Source: Liopterus haemorrhoidalis
Lineage: Eukaryota; Arthropoda; Insecta; Coleoptera; Dytiscidae
Length of the DNA: 64,000 nt
Direction of reading: 5' to 3'
Assembly (NCBI GenBank): GCA_963971575.1
Contig: OZ020611.1
Location: 6,460,882 to 6,524,881 of the forward strand
Shown here: one piece after another, positions 44,090 through 55,421 of the stretch
Layout of the letters: each line of letters opens with the position of its first letter
Position numbering within the stretch: position 1 is the stretch's first letter
Notes under the pieces: model-generated
What the model saw: only the letters and a program-made list of their open reading frames with translations
What the model was told of the DNA's origin: nothing
Database searches by the model: none
Program-made: the position numbers and the translations under genes

Positions 44090-44361
44090 AAAGCAGATAA
44101 ATTAGAAGAAAATTTCCCGAATGTGGAAGTTGCTACAAGGATATTCCTTTGCTTAATGGTCACCAACTGTAGTGGAGAGTGCTCATTTTCACGGCTAAAA
44201 GAATAAAAAAATTAATTACGAGCGACTATGTTACAAGAACAACTTATTAATTTGTCAATCATGTGCATAGAAAATGATATCCTTCAAAAATTAGACTTTG
44301 AGGACATAATAGAAGATTTTGCACAACAAAAATCCCGGAAGAAACCTTCATCATTAACGTA
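44090..44361 (+). pseudogene. hAT (ZMYM-type) C-terminal dimerisation fragment
   Basis: The plus-strand frame reads FPNVEVATRIFLCLMVTNCS, GECSFSRLKE, two stops (TAA, TAA), then RATMLQEQLINLSIMCIEND and ILQKLDFEDIIEDFAQQKSR before its own terminator. This is the conserved hAT dimerisation domain with the E-SFS-Lk core, here GECSFSRLK. It is a paralogue of the minus-strand fragment at 26963-27214. Only point-mutation stops interrupt it, with no frameshift. Confidence 0.8.
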
Positions 44362-44461
44362 AGTCGAATTCTCAAAATAGTACTCACTTCACTTATATTT
44401 GATTTGTATAAAGCTAACCACAATAACCAATAAAGTCACTAAATAAAAGTACATACTGATA

Positions 44462-44868
44462 CAGTCTGTTCCAAACGGTTAAGCGGAACTAAATGGGAAT
44501 TTAGTTCTTTTAGGTTGTCACGAGAAGGGACCTTGCTTGGTTTATATCATTTTTCACGTTGGGATGTCAAAATTTAAAATTCCAACAATGAAACCATGGA
44601 AACGAATGACATATGTCAAAATTAAATATTTTTTTTAGATATTTTAATGACAAAAAAATAAATAAATGGGAAATTTGTATTAAGAATGACACAAAAAATC
44701 AAAATATAAAGAAAATGACATTTTAAAATGATATTAACCTTAACCAAAAAATGTTTATTGTAAGTACGATTTACAAAGCTTAAACAAAACGGCCGAAAGG
44801 CACGATTTAAACGATGAAAGTAACTAGATTGCAAAATCTAGTTCCGCTTAACCGTTTGGAACAGACTG
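44462..44868. mobile_element. Tc1-type MITE, 407 bp, TA-flanked
   Basis: Ends CAGTCTGTTCCAAACGGTTA and TAACCGTTTGGAACAGACTG are perfect inverted repeats extending through GCGGAACTA. TA lies at 44460-44461 and 44869-44870. The CAGT start is typical of Tc1-like ends. There is no coding. It is inserted within the hAT remnant. Confidence 0.92.
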
Positions 44869-44969
44869 TACATATTGATGTTTTCATTCAATTTTTTTTT
44901 TACTTTCTAAAAGGGCTCCAAACTGTGTGCCCAAAGGCCCCTGCATGGCCTAAGACGACCTTGAGTGTA

Positions 44970-45719
44970 GGTCGATTTTCTGTCATTTAGAATTATCGAA
45001 TTACGCATAATTAAAAACGTTTTGGACACGTCAGTTTATTTTTATTGCGATAAAAAATGAGGTCAGGACTGCAACATGAAATTATGTACATTTTTAATAA
45101 TTGTGGAAAAATACAATGATTGATGTGCTAAATTCGCGTGTTCCTATTTAAACATTATTTTCTTATTAATTATATATTTGACGTCAAACGAACATTCGGT
45201 CTTATAATAATTATAAAATCATTTGTTTGTAAAATTTTTAAGGACATTTTTTTGTTTTACTGAATGTCAGAGCCGTAAATTTTAATTTCATTGAACATTA
45301 ACATAAGACGTGAGAAGCGTAACTTTCAAATTTGGCAATAGTATTGCCTGTTAACCTTCCATTTAGATGTATTTTCTCTTTCGCTTTATTACAATTTATC
45401 GGTTGTAAATGTCAGTTCACACTTTTTATAAAATTATGTGAAGTATGATTTTCACGCATTTCAATATTGCGTAGGTATTTAGCAAGTAAAAGAGAACAAC
45501 AGAGATATCGAATGTTGCATGCTTCCATTTTTGGGGATCTTTTTTTTTTAAATTAACCTAATCTTTGATTTGATGCCCCACACTGAACCTAAAAAATTGA
45601 TCTGATTAAAAATTACAAATCATTTAAAAACTCTGGCATTATTTATTTAAAATCCTGAAGTCATAATAACCTTACAGAACAAAAAAACAATTAGTACTCC
45701 CAGTAGATTTACAGATTTC
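44970..45719. other. unassigned, with a HINE-A end fragment at 45434-45490
   Basis: At 45434 TGTGAAGTATGATTTTCACG followed by GCGTAGGTATTTAGC is a degraded minus-oriented HINE-A 3' end. The remainder is featureless. Confidence 0.45.
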
Positions 45720-46095
45720 GGAGTATCAAAATTGTTTGCTTTTATTGTAAAAAGAATTTGTTGGGTTCCTGTTGAGGTTTAGGCAGAGTCGATTGATGTC
45801 GAACCAGTACTTTTACCATGCTTTTTGCATTGCGATATTATTAATAGTGATAACATTAACAAGTGATGATGATTGCAATTAATTTTGTGTCATCGGCGTA
45901 TAAAATACTAGTTCCACTAATGTACAAAGGGAAGTCATTGGCATAAATCAAGAGGAGGGAGGGTTGAGGATGGATCCTTGTGGAACGCCCGAGGTAACCA
46001 TTGAGGTATTTGACGATACGTTTGTAAATGAAACAATTTGTGTCCTGTTTTCTAAGTAGGATGGAAGTTGATACTGTTCTTGGCATATTCATATA
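45720..46095 (-). pseudogene. non-LTR RT fragment with YADD motif (copy 1)
   Basis: Minus-strand pieces: RKQDTNCFIYKRIVKYLN, then GVPQGSIL (partly out of frame), LIYANDFPLYISGTSILYAD and DTKLIAI. S-GVPQGSiL-P-LFLIY-ND and YADDtk are RT blocks of Jockey/CR1-type elements, including the catalytic YADD. A frameshift lies between the two blocks. Flanks down to about 45720 are shared with the copy at 46440. Confidence 0.8.
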
Positions 46096-46115
46096 AGAGT
46101 AGCTTTCCTAATATA

Positions 46116-46234
46116 CTAGCGTCGGCGAATCAGTGCAGTTACGTCACAATACGAATCAAACGAATGTATTGTTTGGAACAATGCAATTGTTTGTTACGTC
46201 GTGGGACGTAACTGCACTGATTCGCCGACGCTAG
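46116..46234. mobile_element. 119-bp palindromic MITE, TA-flanked (copy 1)
   Basis: CTAGCGTCGGCGAATCAGTG is inverted at the far end as CACTGATTCGCCGACGCTAG. The arms continue through GCAGTTACGTCACA. TA lies on both sides (46114-46115 and 46235-46236). A copy of identical length is at 53040-53158. The internal GTTACGTCACAA/GTCGTGGGACGTAAC is CRE-like by sequence only. Confidence 0.9.
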
Positions 46235-46439
46235 TATAGTATTTCATGGGATACACAATGAATTAAAAAATAATAATAATAATAATAAATAAAATAATTT
46301 AAATCTATTCTTGTTAAAAAATATTCATTGAAATAAGACTTTTTTCATGTTTCGTGTATTTTTAAACCAGCGATCCGGGAAATAATACGTGGAACAAAAC
46401 ACAATTAGTACCTCCAGTAGGTTCACAGATTATCAAAAT

Positions 46440-46740
46440 TTTTTGCTTTTAATGTTATAATAATTTGTTGGGTCTTGTTGAGGTTTAGGGAGAGTCGATT
46501 GGTGTCGAACCAGTACATTGTTGTGTCAATTGACGAAGGGAAGTCGGTGACATAAATCAAGAAGAGGAGAGGGCCGAGGATGGATCCATGCGGAACACCC
46601 GAGGTAATCGTTAAGGTATTTGACGAAAAAATTTTAAATAATATAATCTGTGTCTTGTTTTCTAAGTAGGATTGTCATCAAGTTGATACTGTTCTCGTCA
46701 AATCCATATAATGCTAGCTTTTGAATGACACAATGAGTAA
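46440..46740 (-). pseudogene. non-LTR RT fragment (copy 2)
   Basis: Minus-strand YLENKTQII, then TSGVPHGSILGPLLFLIY before the frame decays. It is the same element as 45720-46095, with shared flanking text (TTGTTGGGTC, TTGAGGTTTAGG, GAGTCGATTG). Here PQG reads PHG and the YADD block is absent. Confidence 0.75.
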
Positions 46741-47234
46741 ATAAAATAATTTAAAACTATTTGTTGTGACCTATAATTTACCAACTATAGATGGAATTAG
46801 TCCAGGGCGCTAGATTGTATACAGCCGAGATGGTCGTGCGGTTCAAAATCAAAATAACAGAGATAAAATATAATTAAAAAGACGCCAATTGGTCTGAAAT
46901 AAAATAATTGGGACCGAGCAATAGATCCCACGCACACATTGGATTTTAATAGTGACTAACAAATTAGTTTGACTAGGCGAAACCTAACCTAAAATGAGGT
47001 ATTTGAGACAACAGATAATGACAACAACTGAATAGGGTAAATACAAAAAAAAAAAAAAACAATTTATTTAATTATTGGAATAAAACGTATTGCCATGTCC
47101 GCAAAATATATAAATACCAAAAAAAAAAAAAAAAAAAGAATAATTAAATTAATAGAATATGCCAAAAATCGTATAATTTAAGTTAAATTTTTTCAAGACG
47201 ATTTTCAATCAGAATTCGCTATATTACAACGCTC
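46741..47234. other. no recognisable feature
   Basis: AT-rich, with A-runs at 47045 and 47120. Confidence 0.35.
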
Positions 47235-49136
47235 GGTATAGTTTGTTTCACGATAAGTTGAAGTGACTATCTACTTATGGTCCTAAACACAGTGGGTGGT
47301 AATTACAAATAACACTAATCCCTTGTTTGCACCCATAAACTAGTCAGTGATGTATCAGGTATAAATTGCAGATGTTTTAAATATCTTTTCACTTCGCTTT
47401 GAATTTTCTATCAGATAACTTGTGATTTGTGTTAAATAGTTCAGTACGTGTTAGAAAAATGTGGCGTCCTTGGAACGAACAATTAACTTCTGTGCAAACA
47501 AATGAAGCAGATGACTATGTGACCATGATAGAAGATGATGATGTAGTGCAAGATACAATAAAAAAAAAAAAAAAAAAAAAATCGGGAAAAAACTTGTATA
47601 TACTGTAGAAGCTAAAGAAATTTTGGCCAATGTGTATTTATATTTAAGGAACCGCAAAAACAAACAAGCGGCATTAGAAGAGACAAGCAAGGCAACGAAA
47701 GTAGCGATGACAACAGTATGGAATATTGTAAATAAATCCATTGATAGAAGAAAACGAAAGGATTCAGGCATATCAAAATATTTGGATGGTTTCCAGAAAG
47801 ATGTAATACGGCAAAAAATTTACCAAATGTACACCGAACAAAATGTGCCAACATTGGACATATTGCTCAAAAGATTAATCCAAGACCAGTGTGAAATTAA
47901 TTTTTCAAAGGTGACCTTATGACGTGCCCTTAAAAGTATAGGGTTTCAATTTAAAACTTTAAATAAAAAGCAGTTCCTTATGGAGTCAGTGCGATTAAAA
48001 CTTTTGAGACAAAATTATTTAAAAAACATTAAAAAATACAGAGAAGATAAAAGGTCAATAATTTATTTAGATGAAACTTGGTACGATACACACATGAAAG
48101 AAAATCAAAAGGTTGGGTGGATACGTCAAATAAATGTCAAACAAGAGCACCGTCTAATAAAGGTAAACGTATTGCGATACTTCATGCAGGTTCTGAAACT
48201 GGATGGATACCGAATGCACTCTTGCTTTCTACGAAAAATATCAAAGATTCTAGACTCGACTACCATGACGATACCACGGCGGAAATGTTCGAAAACTGGT
48301 TCGAAAATAAATTATTCCCGAATATACCGGCTAATAGTGTTATTGTTATGGATAATGCAAGTTAGCATAGTCGGCAACTAAATAAAGTACCGAATAGTGC
48401 AAACAGTAAGAAGGAAATCCAAGACTTTTTATATAAAAATGATATTTACTTTGAAGAAAGTTATAAAAAAAAATTGTTTAATTAAATTATTAAAAAGTTA
48501 TAGTTTTTCTAAAGAATATGTTTGCGATAATATTGCTCAATGCAAAGGACACACAGTTTTACGACTACCTCCGTATTATTGTATATTCAATCCTATTGAA
48601 CAAATGTGGAGTCAGTTAAAGGCGAGAATAAAACAGAATAATGTTTCTCCCACTTTAAACGGCACTGTGATAGAACTTAGAAGTGGAAAATATCCCTGTA
48701 GATAGTTGGAAAAATTGTGTAAATCATGTTATTGAGGACAGTTATATTCAAATAGAACGTACTATAATCATTAATTTAGAGACTGATTCAGAGAATTATT
48801 TGGACTTGGATTTTTTTTTATCTTAAACATTATTTAATTTAAAATTTATTTTATTGTAATGTAATTTTCAATACTAATTGTAATGTTTTAAATTTAATTA
48901 TAAGTTCTATAAATTAATTGTATTTATAATGAAAATAAAGTTTATTTTGATGATATCTTATGTTTATTTCTTGTTACAATTGTGTCATTACATGGTGTAA
49001 TGTAATTTATACCTGATACATCTCTGGCTAGTTTATGGGTACAAACAAGGGATTAGAGTTATTTGTAATTACCACCCACTGTGTTTAGGACCGTAAGTAG
49101 ATAGTCACTTCAGCTTATTGTGAAACAAACTATACC
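47235..49136 (+). mobile_element. complete IS630-type transposon with about 125-bp terminal inverted repeats
   Basis: The left end GGTATAGTTTGTTTCAC and right end GTGAAACAAACTATACC start inverted repeats that stay near-identical for about 125 bp (CTAAACACAGTGGGTGGTAA, CCCTTGTTTG, TGTATCAGGTATAAATT). If the target is TA, the element could begin at TAG within GGTATAG; the true boundary is ambiguous by four bases. It encodes a DDE transposase in one plus-strand ORF, now broken. Confidence 0.9.
47459..48826 (+). pseudogene. IS630/DDE_3-type transposase, full length but broken
   Basis: Starts MWRPWNEQLTSVQTNEADDY at 47459. A 20-base A-run near 47561-47580 shifts the frame to GKKLVYTVEAKEILANVYLY (HTH). 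A TGA at 47920 probably replaces CGA in the same frame. SIIYLDETWYDTH is the first catalytic block. A frameshift near 48115 leads to GKRIAILHAGSETGWIPNAL, DYHDDTTAEMFENWFENKLF and SVIVMDNAS (second D), then a TAG where Y is expected. A further shift leads to GHTVLRLPPYYCIFNPIEQM (E in NPIE). The C-terminus reads ESYIQ-like NHVIEDSYIQIER and ends near 48826. About 440 codons in total. All three catalytic positions remain recognisable. Confidence 0.85.
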
Positions 49137-49699
49137 TCCGTTCCCAAATTTTCCAGACCAGTCAACGCCAATGTCGTAAGCTGGCTCTGGATACTTCCTG
49201 CGACACTCAGAACTTGAAGTCTGTCAACTTACCAATAAATTTAACGAATAAAAAAAAAGAGTTTGTTACTTATTATGTATAGTATATAGTATATTATTGT
49301 TTAATCATGGTTACCGAAATTTATGCGATATTGACTTATTTTATCTTGTAGGCTGCTGTACATTAGCGTACAGTTGTATAATATATGCATAAAATAAAAA
49401 TTGTCTTTTAAAACGTTATATTTTGTTAAAAAATATTCATTGAAATAAGATTTTTTCCATGTTTCGTCTATTTAATTCATAATTTTTCCACCAAATTCAT
49501 CGCAAACTAAACAAAACGTGATCGATTTTTCGTATATTTACTGATTAAAATGAATTCAATGTTTTGAATCTTAAAAATAAATGGGCCAAAAAATTAGGTT
49601 CCCGACTACTGAATTTCACTGAATTAAAGTTCGCTAAACTTCTTATGCTAATTTATATAAAATGTAAGAATGTAATTTATGTATAATAAAGTAATAATT
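49137..49699. other. no recognisable feature
   Basis: AT-rich spacer; nothing identified with confidence. Confidence 0.35.
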
Positions 49700-49796
49700 G
49701 TATTTACACGATGAAAAAGGTTAAGTTGGAAGACCAGCCCTGGCTGAAACTCCGCCTACAATAAAGTTTATTATTATTATTATTATTATTACTTAT
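49700..49796 (+). mobile_element. 3' tail of a non-LTR retrotransposon
   Basis: CTGAAACTCCGCCTACAATA then AAGTTTATTATTATTATT: a polyadenylation-like AATAAA next to a (TTA)n tail, typical of the 3' ends of CR1/Jockey-like elements. The 5' limit is unknown. Confidence 0.55.
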
Positions 49797-50330
49797 TGCA
49801 AACAAGATTATAATGTTTTTTGTAATAATCTCAAAATTTCTTTACTCTGACATATCACGTTTTGATTCTTACGACTTCATATAACCTAACATGTGTGAAA
49901 ATTCCCTTCATATCAATTGTGTATTTGTTGTTCTGTAAAATGGTTGGTATTTAGTGAAAGTAGTTAGCATGCTTCTGTCGTTGTGTTTGGTTCTAGTTTA
50001 CGTGGTAAGTGGCACTTTAAAAAGTGTGAATCGACGTGAAATTTAGTGGATTACGTTTCGTTTCAGCATGATCCACGATCTGACCTTAATATTAAACACT
50101 TCTGATAAAACTGTTATTTCAACAATTTCATATCTGATTGACACAACACACACTACACGTACTTGCCTTGCATTCTACCGATAGTAAACAAAACAAAAAT
50201 ACACTGTTTACCACTTAACATTTATAACAACTACGAGCCCAAGCCCTTATGTATTCGTACTAAGCATTTGAAACTATTAAACATAATCTATATAATTGAT
50301 ATATCGTAAAGGAGACAGTATATAAAAAAA
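49797..50330. other. unassigned, with a degenerate HINE-A hairpin near 49889
   Basis: ACATGTGTGAAAATTCCCTTCATATC resembles the HINE-A 3' hairpin (described in two parts: ACATGTGTGAAAATTC and CCTTCATATC). No more of the element is present. Confidence 0.4.
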
Positions 50331-51391
50331 TTGATGTGAAGTGTGAATTTTCACACATTGCAGGGTTTCGCAGGTATATAATAAGTGAAGGCGGCATGCT
50401 GAGTGTGTAGGACAAATTTTGCTTTGTAGTAACCACGGCAAAATGAACGATCTTTTTAAAATAATTTATCGTCTGTTAATCTCAGCTTTAAAAACAAATT
50501 TTATGTTAAAATATTTTTTTGTTAATTTTAATTCGAATACCTAATATCATTATTTAGGTTTCTAAATAAGTGCAGTATTTTTTTTATATAACAAGGTACA
50601 TTAAGATTTTGAAAATTGGGCCTATGGCTTTCATTGGTTGTCTTAAATCATACGCTCCGCCCCTCTGGCTTCGTATAAATGACACAGAATGAAAATATAA
50701 TTCCAATTGGTTATTAAATTTACGCTCTTGAAAATTAAATTCAAAATGTGCTAAAATATAACTAGAATTTTAACAAATTAATTTAAACATAATAAATATG
50801 AAAAAAAAAAAACAAAAAATAAAATTGACTCCACAAGCCAGGAACGAACCTGTGTAGTGAATAACGATCCTGTGTGGTTGTCGAGCAACTGAGCCACTAG
50901 ACCACCAAACGCTTATCAACTTAGTGTCTTATAAGAGTATAACATGTATGCATCGTCAACCAAAATACACAAAAAATGCGTTATTTTCCGAAAACATAAT
51001 CTGATCAAAAATTCCTGTTGTACTATTCCGGTTCACACAATTATACATTACTTAGAATTTTTTCACATTTTTAGTTTAAACCATCTGGGCTACAGGGTGT
51101 GGGACAAAAATTTTTTTGCACAATTTTGGCAAAAATCGCCTCAAAATAATTTATTTTGCAAAAATTTTATTTTGATCGTTAATCCACGTACTAAGGGCTT
51201 TCATTTGATACCCTACTCAGAATTTTAAAAAAATATTTTTTTTTTTCGATGAGCACATATTTGTTTATATTTTTAGGGGGATATGTTTTTTAGATGTTTT
51301 AGTATTTTTCCTATGTGCGGGTCAAAAAGTTGTACAAGCATGCCAATTTTCAACTCTCTAGGTTTAGCCGTTTGGCTACAATTTTTACCGA

Positions 51392-51425
<34 letters not shown>

Positions 51426-51426
51426 C

Positions 51427-51489
<63 letters not shown>

Positions 51490-51537
51490 GACAAAATGAC
51501 GGTATAAGGGTTTTTTGGTCATACCTACAAAACCCTA
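50331..51537 (-). mobile_element. HINE-A copy A10, complete
   Basis: Runs from the hairpin (AAGTGTGAATTTTCACAC) to GACGGTATAAGGGTTTTTTG and TACCTACAAAACCC, with the longest (GACA)n tract in the window (about 51393-51488, one GACC interruption). It belongs to the same sub-subfamily as A8: both have the GGCGGCATGCTGAGTGTG segment and tRNA-like variant 3. Confidence 0.9.
50827..50910 (-). promoter_or_regulatory. tRNA-like internal module, variant 3 (in A10)
   Basis: On the minus strand AGTGGCTCAGTTG (A box, 50886-50898) and CAGGTTCGTTCC (B box, about 50841-50852) are kept. They agree with A8 in sequence and spacing. Confidence 0.6.
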
Positions 51538-51834
51538 AATATATATATTGTAAACTATAGTTAAATAGAATATATTTTACTAGGGGCCTCAGCCCGACCT
51601 AGCCGGGCTTTTTCCCCTACGTTGTTTACGGTATTTTGCCGCACTTGTCGATTATAAAACTCGTCACTTCGCGACTTGTTTTTTGTCTGTCACGTGGTTA
51701 TCGAAGTGCCGGATTCGGGCGCGCCCGCAGAACGTCCACGAAATGTCAAAAATTATTAGTATTATTATCATTAGCCTATAACAAACACGAAGTTCTGAGC
51801 AATTTAACGTTGAAATAATTTTTCAAATTGGTGG

Positions 51835-51877
51835 CACCCCGGTGAGAGTGTCGTGGTACCCCGGTTGAGAAACACTG
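51835..51877. mobile_element. hAT terminal fragment
   Basis: GGTACCCCGGTTGAGAAACACTG ends at 51877, described as GGTACCCC then GGTTGAGAAACACTG. It matches the CAGTGTTTCTCAACC end of the hAT family at 1821 and 61820. No partner end is seen; upstream (51580-51720) is GC-rich and unassigned. Confidence 0.6.
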
Positions 51878-53037
51878 ATATGCCAAGAACACTCGGGAAG
51901 TTCTAATCTATACATACACTGTTCAAAGGATTATCCAAATCGGTTAATTAATTTACGTTTGTACCATTTAAACGTAACAATAATATTTTATTTCACTATA
52001 AAGAATACATGGATTCTGAATAAAATAGAGAAAAATTAATAAAATTGTTAAATATTATTGCATAGGATTCACTATTAATTTTGTCACTTGGAAATTTAGA
52101 AAAACTTTTGAGTAACACTGATAGATGTGAAATTTGCAGATTTGCGTTGTAATATTCTTTGTAGTGATATTTTAGGTTATTAAATTTAGTTTGCCTGCTT
52201 TCATCCTATAATAATCACTTATATAAAGAAATAATATATTAAAATGACATCTGGGTATTTAATACTTCAAGATTTAACACAATTAAAATTACGCGATTAC
52301 TAAATATCGAATTTTATTGTCTTATCTATCCTCCTAATACATTGTACTTTATACTTTCGTTAAAATAGTTAATAACATACAGTTTCCAGAATTAAAATAA
52401 CAAAACTGCTTAACAGATCTATCCTCACCCTGTAAACTTATTTGAACGTATTCTACAGATAGGTTTAACATTTAAAACGTTCGAACGACCCTTAAAATAT
52501 ATTTTGATAACTCAAAACTGATTCTTACGTTCTTAATTTTTACTTTCTTTTCCGTTTAATAGCATTTTTAACTGAAGGCAATTTTATGGTCAGCAAAAAT
52601 TTTAAAAATTTATGAAAATATGTTAAAACCTTAAAAAACTAATTATCTTTATCAACTCTTATGTATTTTTTACACATTTCATCAATTTTATTAATAAAAT
52701 ACCTTCAACTATAGGTTTTTCAATTCAGTTTTGGTCTGAAATCGTCTTCTGAATAGAACAAACATAGAAATATGAATAAACATCTTTTATCGTCTGATAA
52801 AACCTATCCGTGCTGATCTATGGTGACTTTAATTCGACACGGATTCATGGAAAAGATGCTTTATCAATAAAAATTAGTCAGTACCCCCTGTCGAAATAAA
52901 ATTAAGCCTAAGCACTAAAAAAATATCACCCGGATAAGACGGCGGTTCATTTTCCTCTTTCCGCGTTACCGGAAAAATGAACATACACCAGAAGTTGAAT
53001 AGAACATACCAACACTTGTACAATATAATTGTAGATA
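51878..53037. other. no recognisable feature
   Basis: AT-rich sequence with no ORF of note and no known repeat. It may be among the few non-element stretches in the window. Confidence 0.35.
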
Positions 53038-53039
53038 TA

Positions 53040-53158
53040 CTAGCGTCGGCGAATCAACGCAGTTACGTCACACGACGTAAGAAACGACTGTCTTGTCTGG
53101 CACAATGCAATTGTTTGTTACGTTGTGTGACGTAACTGCGTTGATTCGCCGATGCTAG
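53040..53158. mobile_element. 119-bp palindromic MITE, TA-flanked (copy 2)
   Basis: The same family and length as 46116-46234. Arms CTAGCGTCGGCGAATCAACG and CGTTGATTCGCCGATGCTAG, TA at 53038-53039 and 53159-53160. Bases where the copies differ from each other (CAGTG versus CAACG) are compensated on the opposite arm, so each copy keeps its own palindrome. Confidence 0.9.
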
Positions 53159-53295
53159 TATAACAACCTATGTACAAATTTCACTAGCTGAAAATTGGCT
53201 TATAAAAAATATTATTAGATATTTTTTTCCGCGGAACGAAGATTATTGTAGGTCAAATATGGCGACAAATATAAAAAACTAATTGTCTTTTAAAA

Positions 53296-55421
53296 TCTTT
53301 ATATATAAAAGAGAATATTTGTGGCTATGTCCGGAAATTCTAACCCACTTCCAGATATGCCACCGAGTTGAAATTTTGCATACAGGTAGAAAATAATTTC
53401 ATCATAACTAGAAAAATCGAAAATCTCAAAAAAGTCCCATCAGAAACGAGAAATTAATAATTTTGTTTTTAATTATATTGGACCATCGAAGTATGTATGA
53501 TGCGTTCAGTGAGATCGCGGGAATTTCGTTTAAATGGTTGTTTGGACAACTATAGTAAGTTCGTGGAACATCGGCCAATATCGTTCGGCACGATTCATCA
53601 TTGTTCTGCTATGGGTGATTTTATTCAGTTATTTAGTAAAATTTATGCTTAGCATATGCAGAGCGAGATTTAAGTCGAGCAGCTGTTTTCTGGTTTTTTA
53701 TTTTTGCGCATTTTTAAGAATTTTGTTAATTTTATTTATTTATGTTTTATCTATTATTTTATATAAATATTTCAATATAATAGTAAAATCTTTTATATAC
53801 ATAAAACAGAAAATCTGTGTATACCGAGTTGAAATTTGGTATATAGGTAGGAAATGCAGTCAAAATAAGGAGGCAAATCGAAAATCAAAAGAAAAAAAAA
53901 TGAATCACTTAAGACGTAGACTTAAAGAAAGAAGAAGACGTAGAAAAATTGCTTATAAAAAGAAAACAAATTTTTTTTAATGTCTTTTTTTCAATTTGAT
54001 TGATATTACGGGAGTTACGAAGGGACAACCTAAAACTGAAGTTTTTAAATATCTCATTTACTATTGACTTACTAGCAAAAACGCACATGAGAAAAGTTGT
54101 TCAAAATAAAAAAAAAAACAAATATAATATGTTGACCTATAAATTATTCAATTGGTTGAGAAGCTGGGGAAGGGAGGAGGGGGGTGGGTGCTAAAACTAA
54201 AATACTCGAAATATCTAGCTTATTATTTACTTTACATCAACAATTTATAAAGACAATTTGTTTTGATTGAAGAACGATTATTTTCTGTTTAGTGTAGCTT
54301 TTGAATATTTAGGGGGACAGAGGGAGCGCTACTTATAAACTTGAAATTTCTCTCTTATTATTGACTTAACATTAAACATGTGCGTAACAAAAGTTATTAT
54401 AATATCACTAATATAAATAAATAAATAAACAAATCTTTCCTCAATATATCAGACCTATAATGACATATCGACTTAGTTTTTGCTTCCAAAGGTTACCCAT
54501 GCACATGTACAAAAACGCATTTTGCTCTGATCAACCCATAAACGGCAAATCTAGATTCAAGGTTAGTTATAAAACGCCTCGGATGTTTAGAATCTGTACA
54601 TGTATTAAAACTAAAAAACGGCTTAACCGATTTTAGTGCTATTTGCAACAGCGTATTGCAAATTTGTCTGGAAAGATTTTAAGCTATATATCATCGCTGT
54701 ATAACACCAGACTTCCGATCAATTAAGAAATATTAAGAAAAAAGTCGGAAAAATTTTCCGAATTATAAAAAACTATAAAAGATACACATATTCAAAATAT
54801 ATATTAACGAATTTTAGGGTTTAATATTGCTACAAAAATGTTCCCGAGAATATATATCACAATTTTTTTTATTTTCATTTTTGACAACAATTATAATATT
54901 AAATTCGCTGTTGAACATTATTGTAACCCCCTAAAGCAATACGAAGAAAAAAACTTCCTTGGGTGGCAAGAATATTTACTATCGAAAAAAAGTGCTCCGA
55001 CCTATATTGGTACGATTTATAAATCAGGAATTCTCACGGAGTAATTATAATAAATATCATAAAAATTATAATAAACAATTTCGTAAGGTGCAAGATAAAC
55101 TGTTTCACGTGATCCGCGCTGCTTTTGGCGATGAGTGATTCTCAAATGGGCATTTTATGTGGCATTTTCCTGGGTTAGCACAACGGGCCACTTATACGTG
55201 TTGTTACTAAATGTCTATGCTACCAATGTTTACAAAGAAGTTCGTACTTAAATTATTTGTATAAGAAGCACATATTAATGCAATGGTAGATTAAAACAAA
55301 TAAATATATTTGAATATAAAACGATTCGCGGCAACCAATCTTGAATCGATTTCGAAATGGGTCCGATCTAAGCCGGCTACGACAATTTTTTTCGGCAGCG
55401 AAGCAGCGGGTATACTGCTAG
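53296..55421 (+). mobile_element. non-autonomous Helitron, 2.1 kb
   Basis: The 5' end TCTTTATATATAAAAGAG follows a host A. The 3' end is AGCAGCGGGTATACTGCTAG followed by a host T. 5'-TC, 3'-CTAG, a 3' hairpin (AGCAG/CTGCT around CGGGTATA) and A^T insertion are the Helitron hallmarks. Near the 5' end GAGTTGAAATTTTGCATACA is typical of insect Helitrons. It recurs inside at 53826 as GAGTTGAAATTTGGTATATA, so the 5' region is duplicated. ORF 53534-53980 shows no Rep/helicase motif. Confidence 0.85.

Larger units (their letters stand above)
43385..44966 (+). mobile_element. hAT remnant with duplicated internal block
   Basis: The GC-rich left region (GCCCAAGGCGCCCGG near 43420) and right region (AAAGGCCCCTGCATGGCC to ACGACCTTG at 44966) look like hAT ends, but no TSD was matched. 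A block containing GGCC-GTATCC-GCCC, ATACTAATTTTTAAAC and ACACGCAT occurs twice (about 43775-43870 and 43885-43965). A hAT C-terminal fragment lies inside. Boundaries are tentative. Confidence 0.5.

Noticed and set aside
46116..46234. TTACGTCA in the palindromic MITE as a CRE regulatory element
   Set aside because: The 8-mer-like match lies in a palindromic TIR and has no gene nearby; no evidence of regulation.
51283..51507. Recurring ORF beginning MFFRCFSIFPMC in several HINE-A copies
   Set aside because: It recurs because the DNA element recurs. It runs into the microsatellite, differs in length with repeat number, is disrupted in some copies, and resembles no protein.
53534..53980. ORF in the Helitron as Rep/helicase
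   Set aside because: It shows hydrophobic and basic stretches but no HUH or helicase motif.
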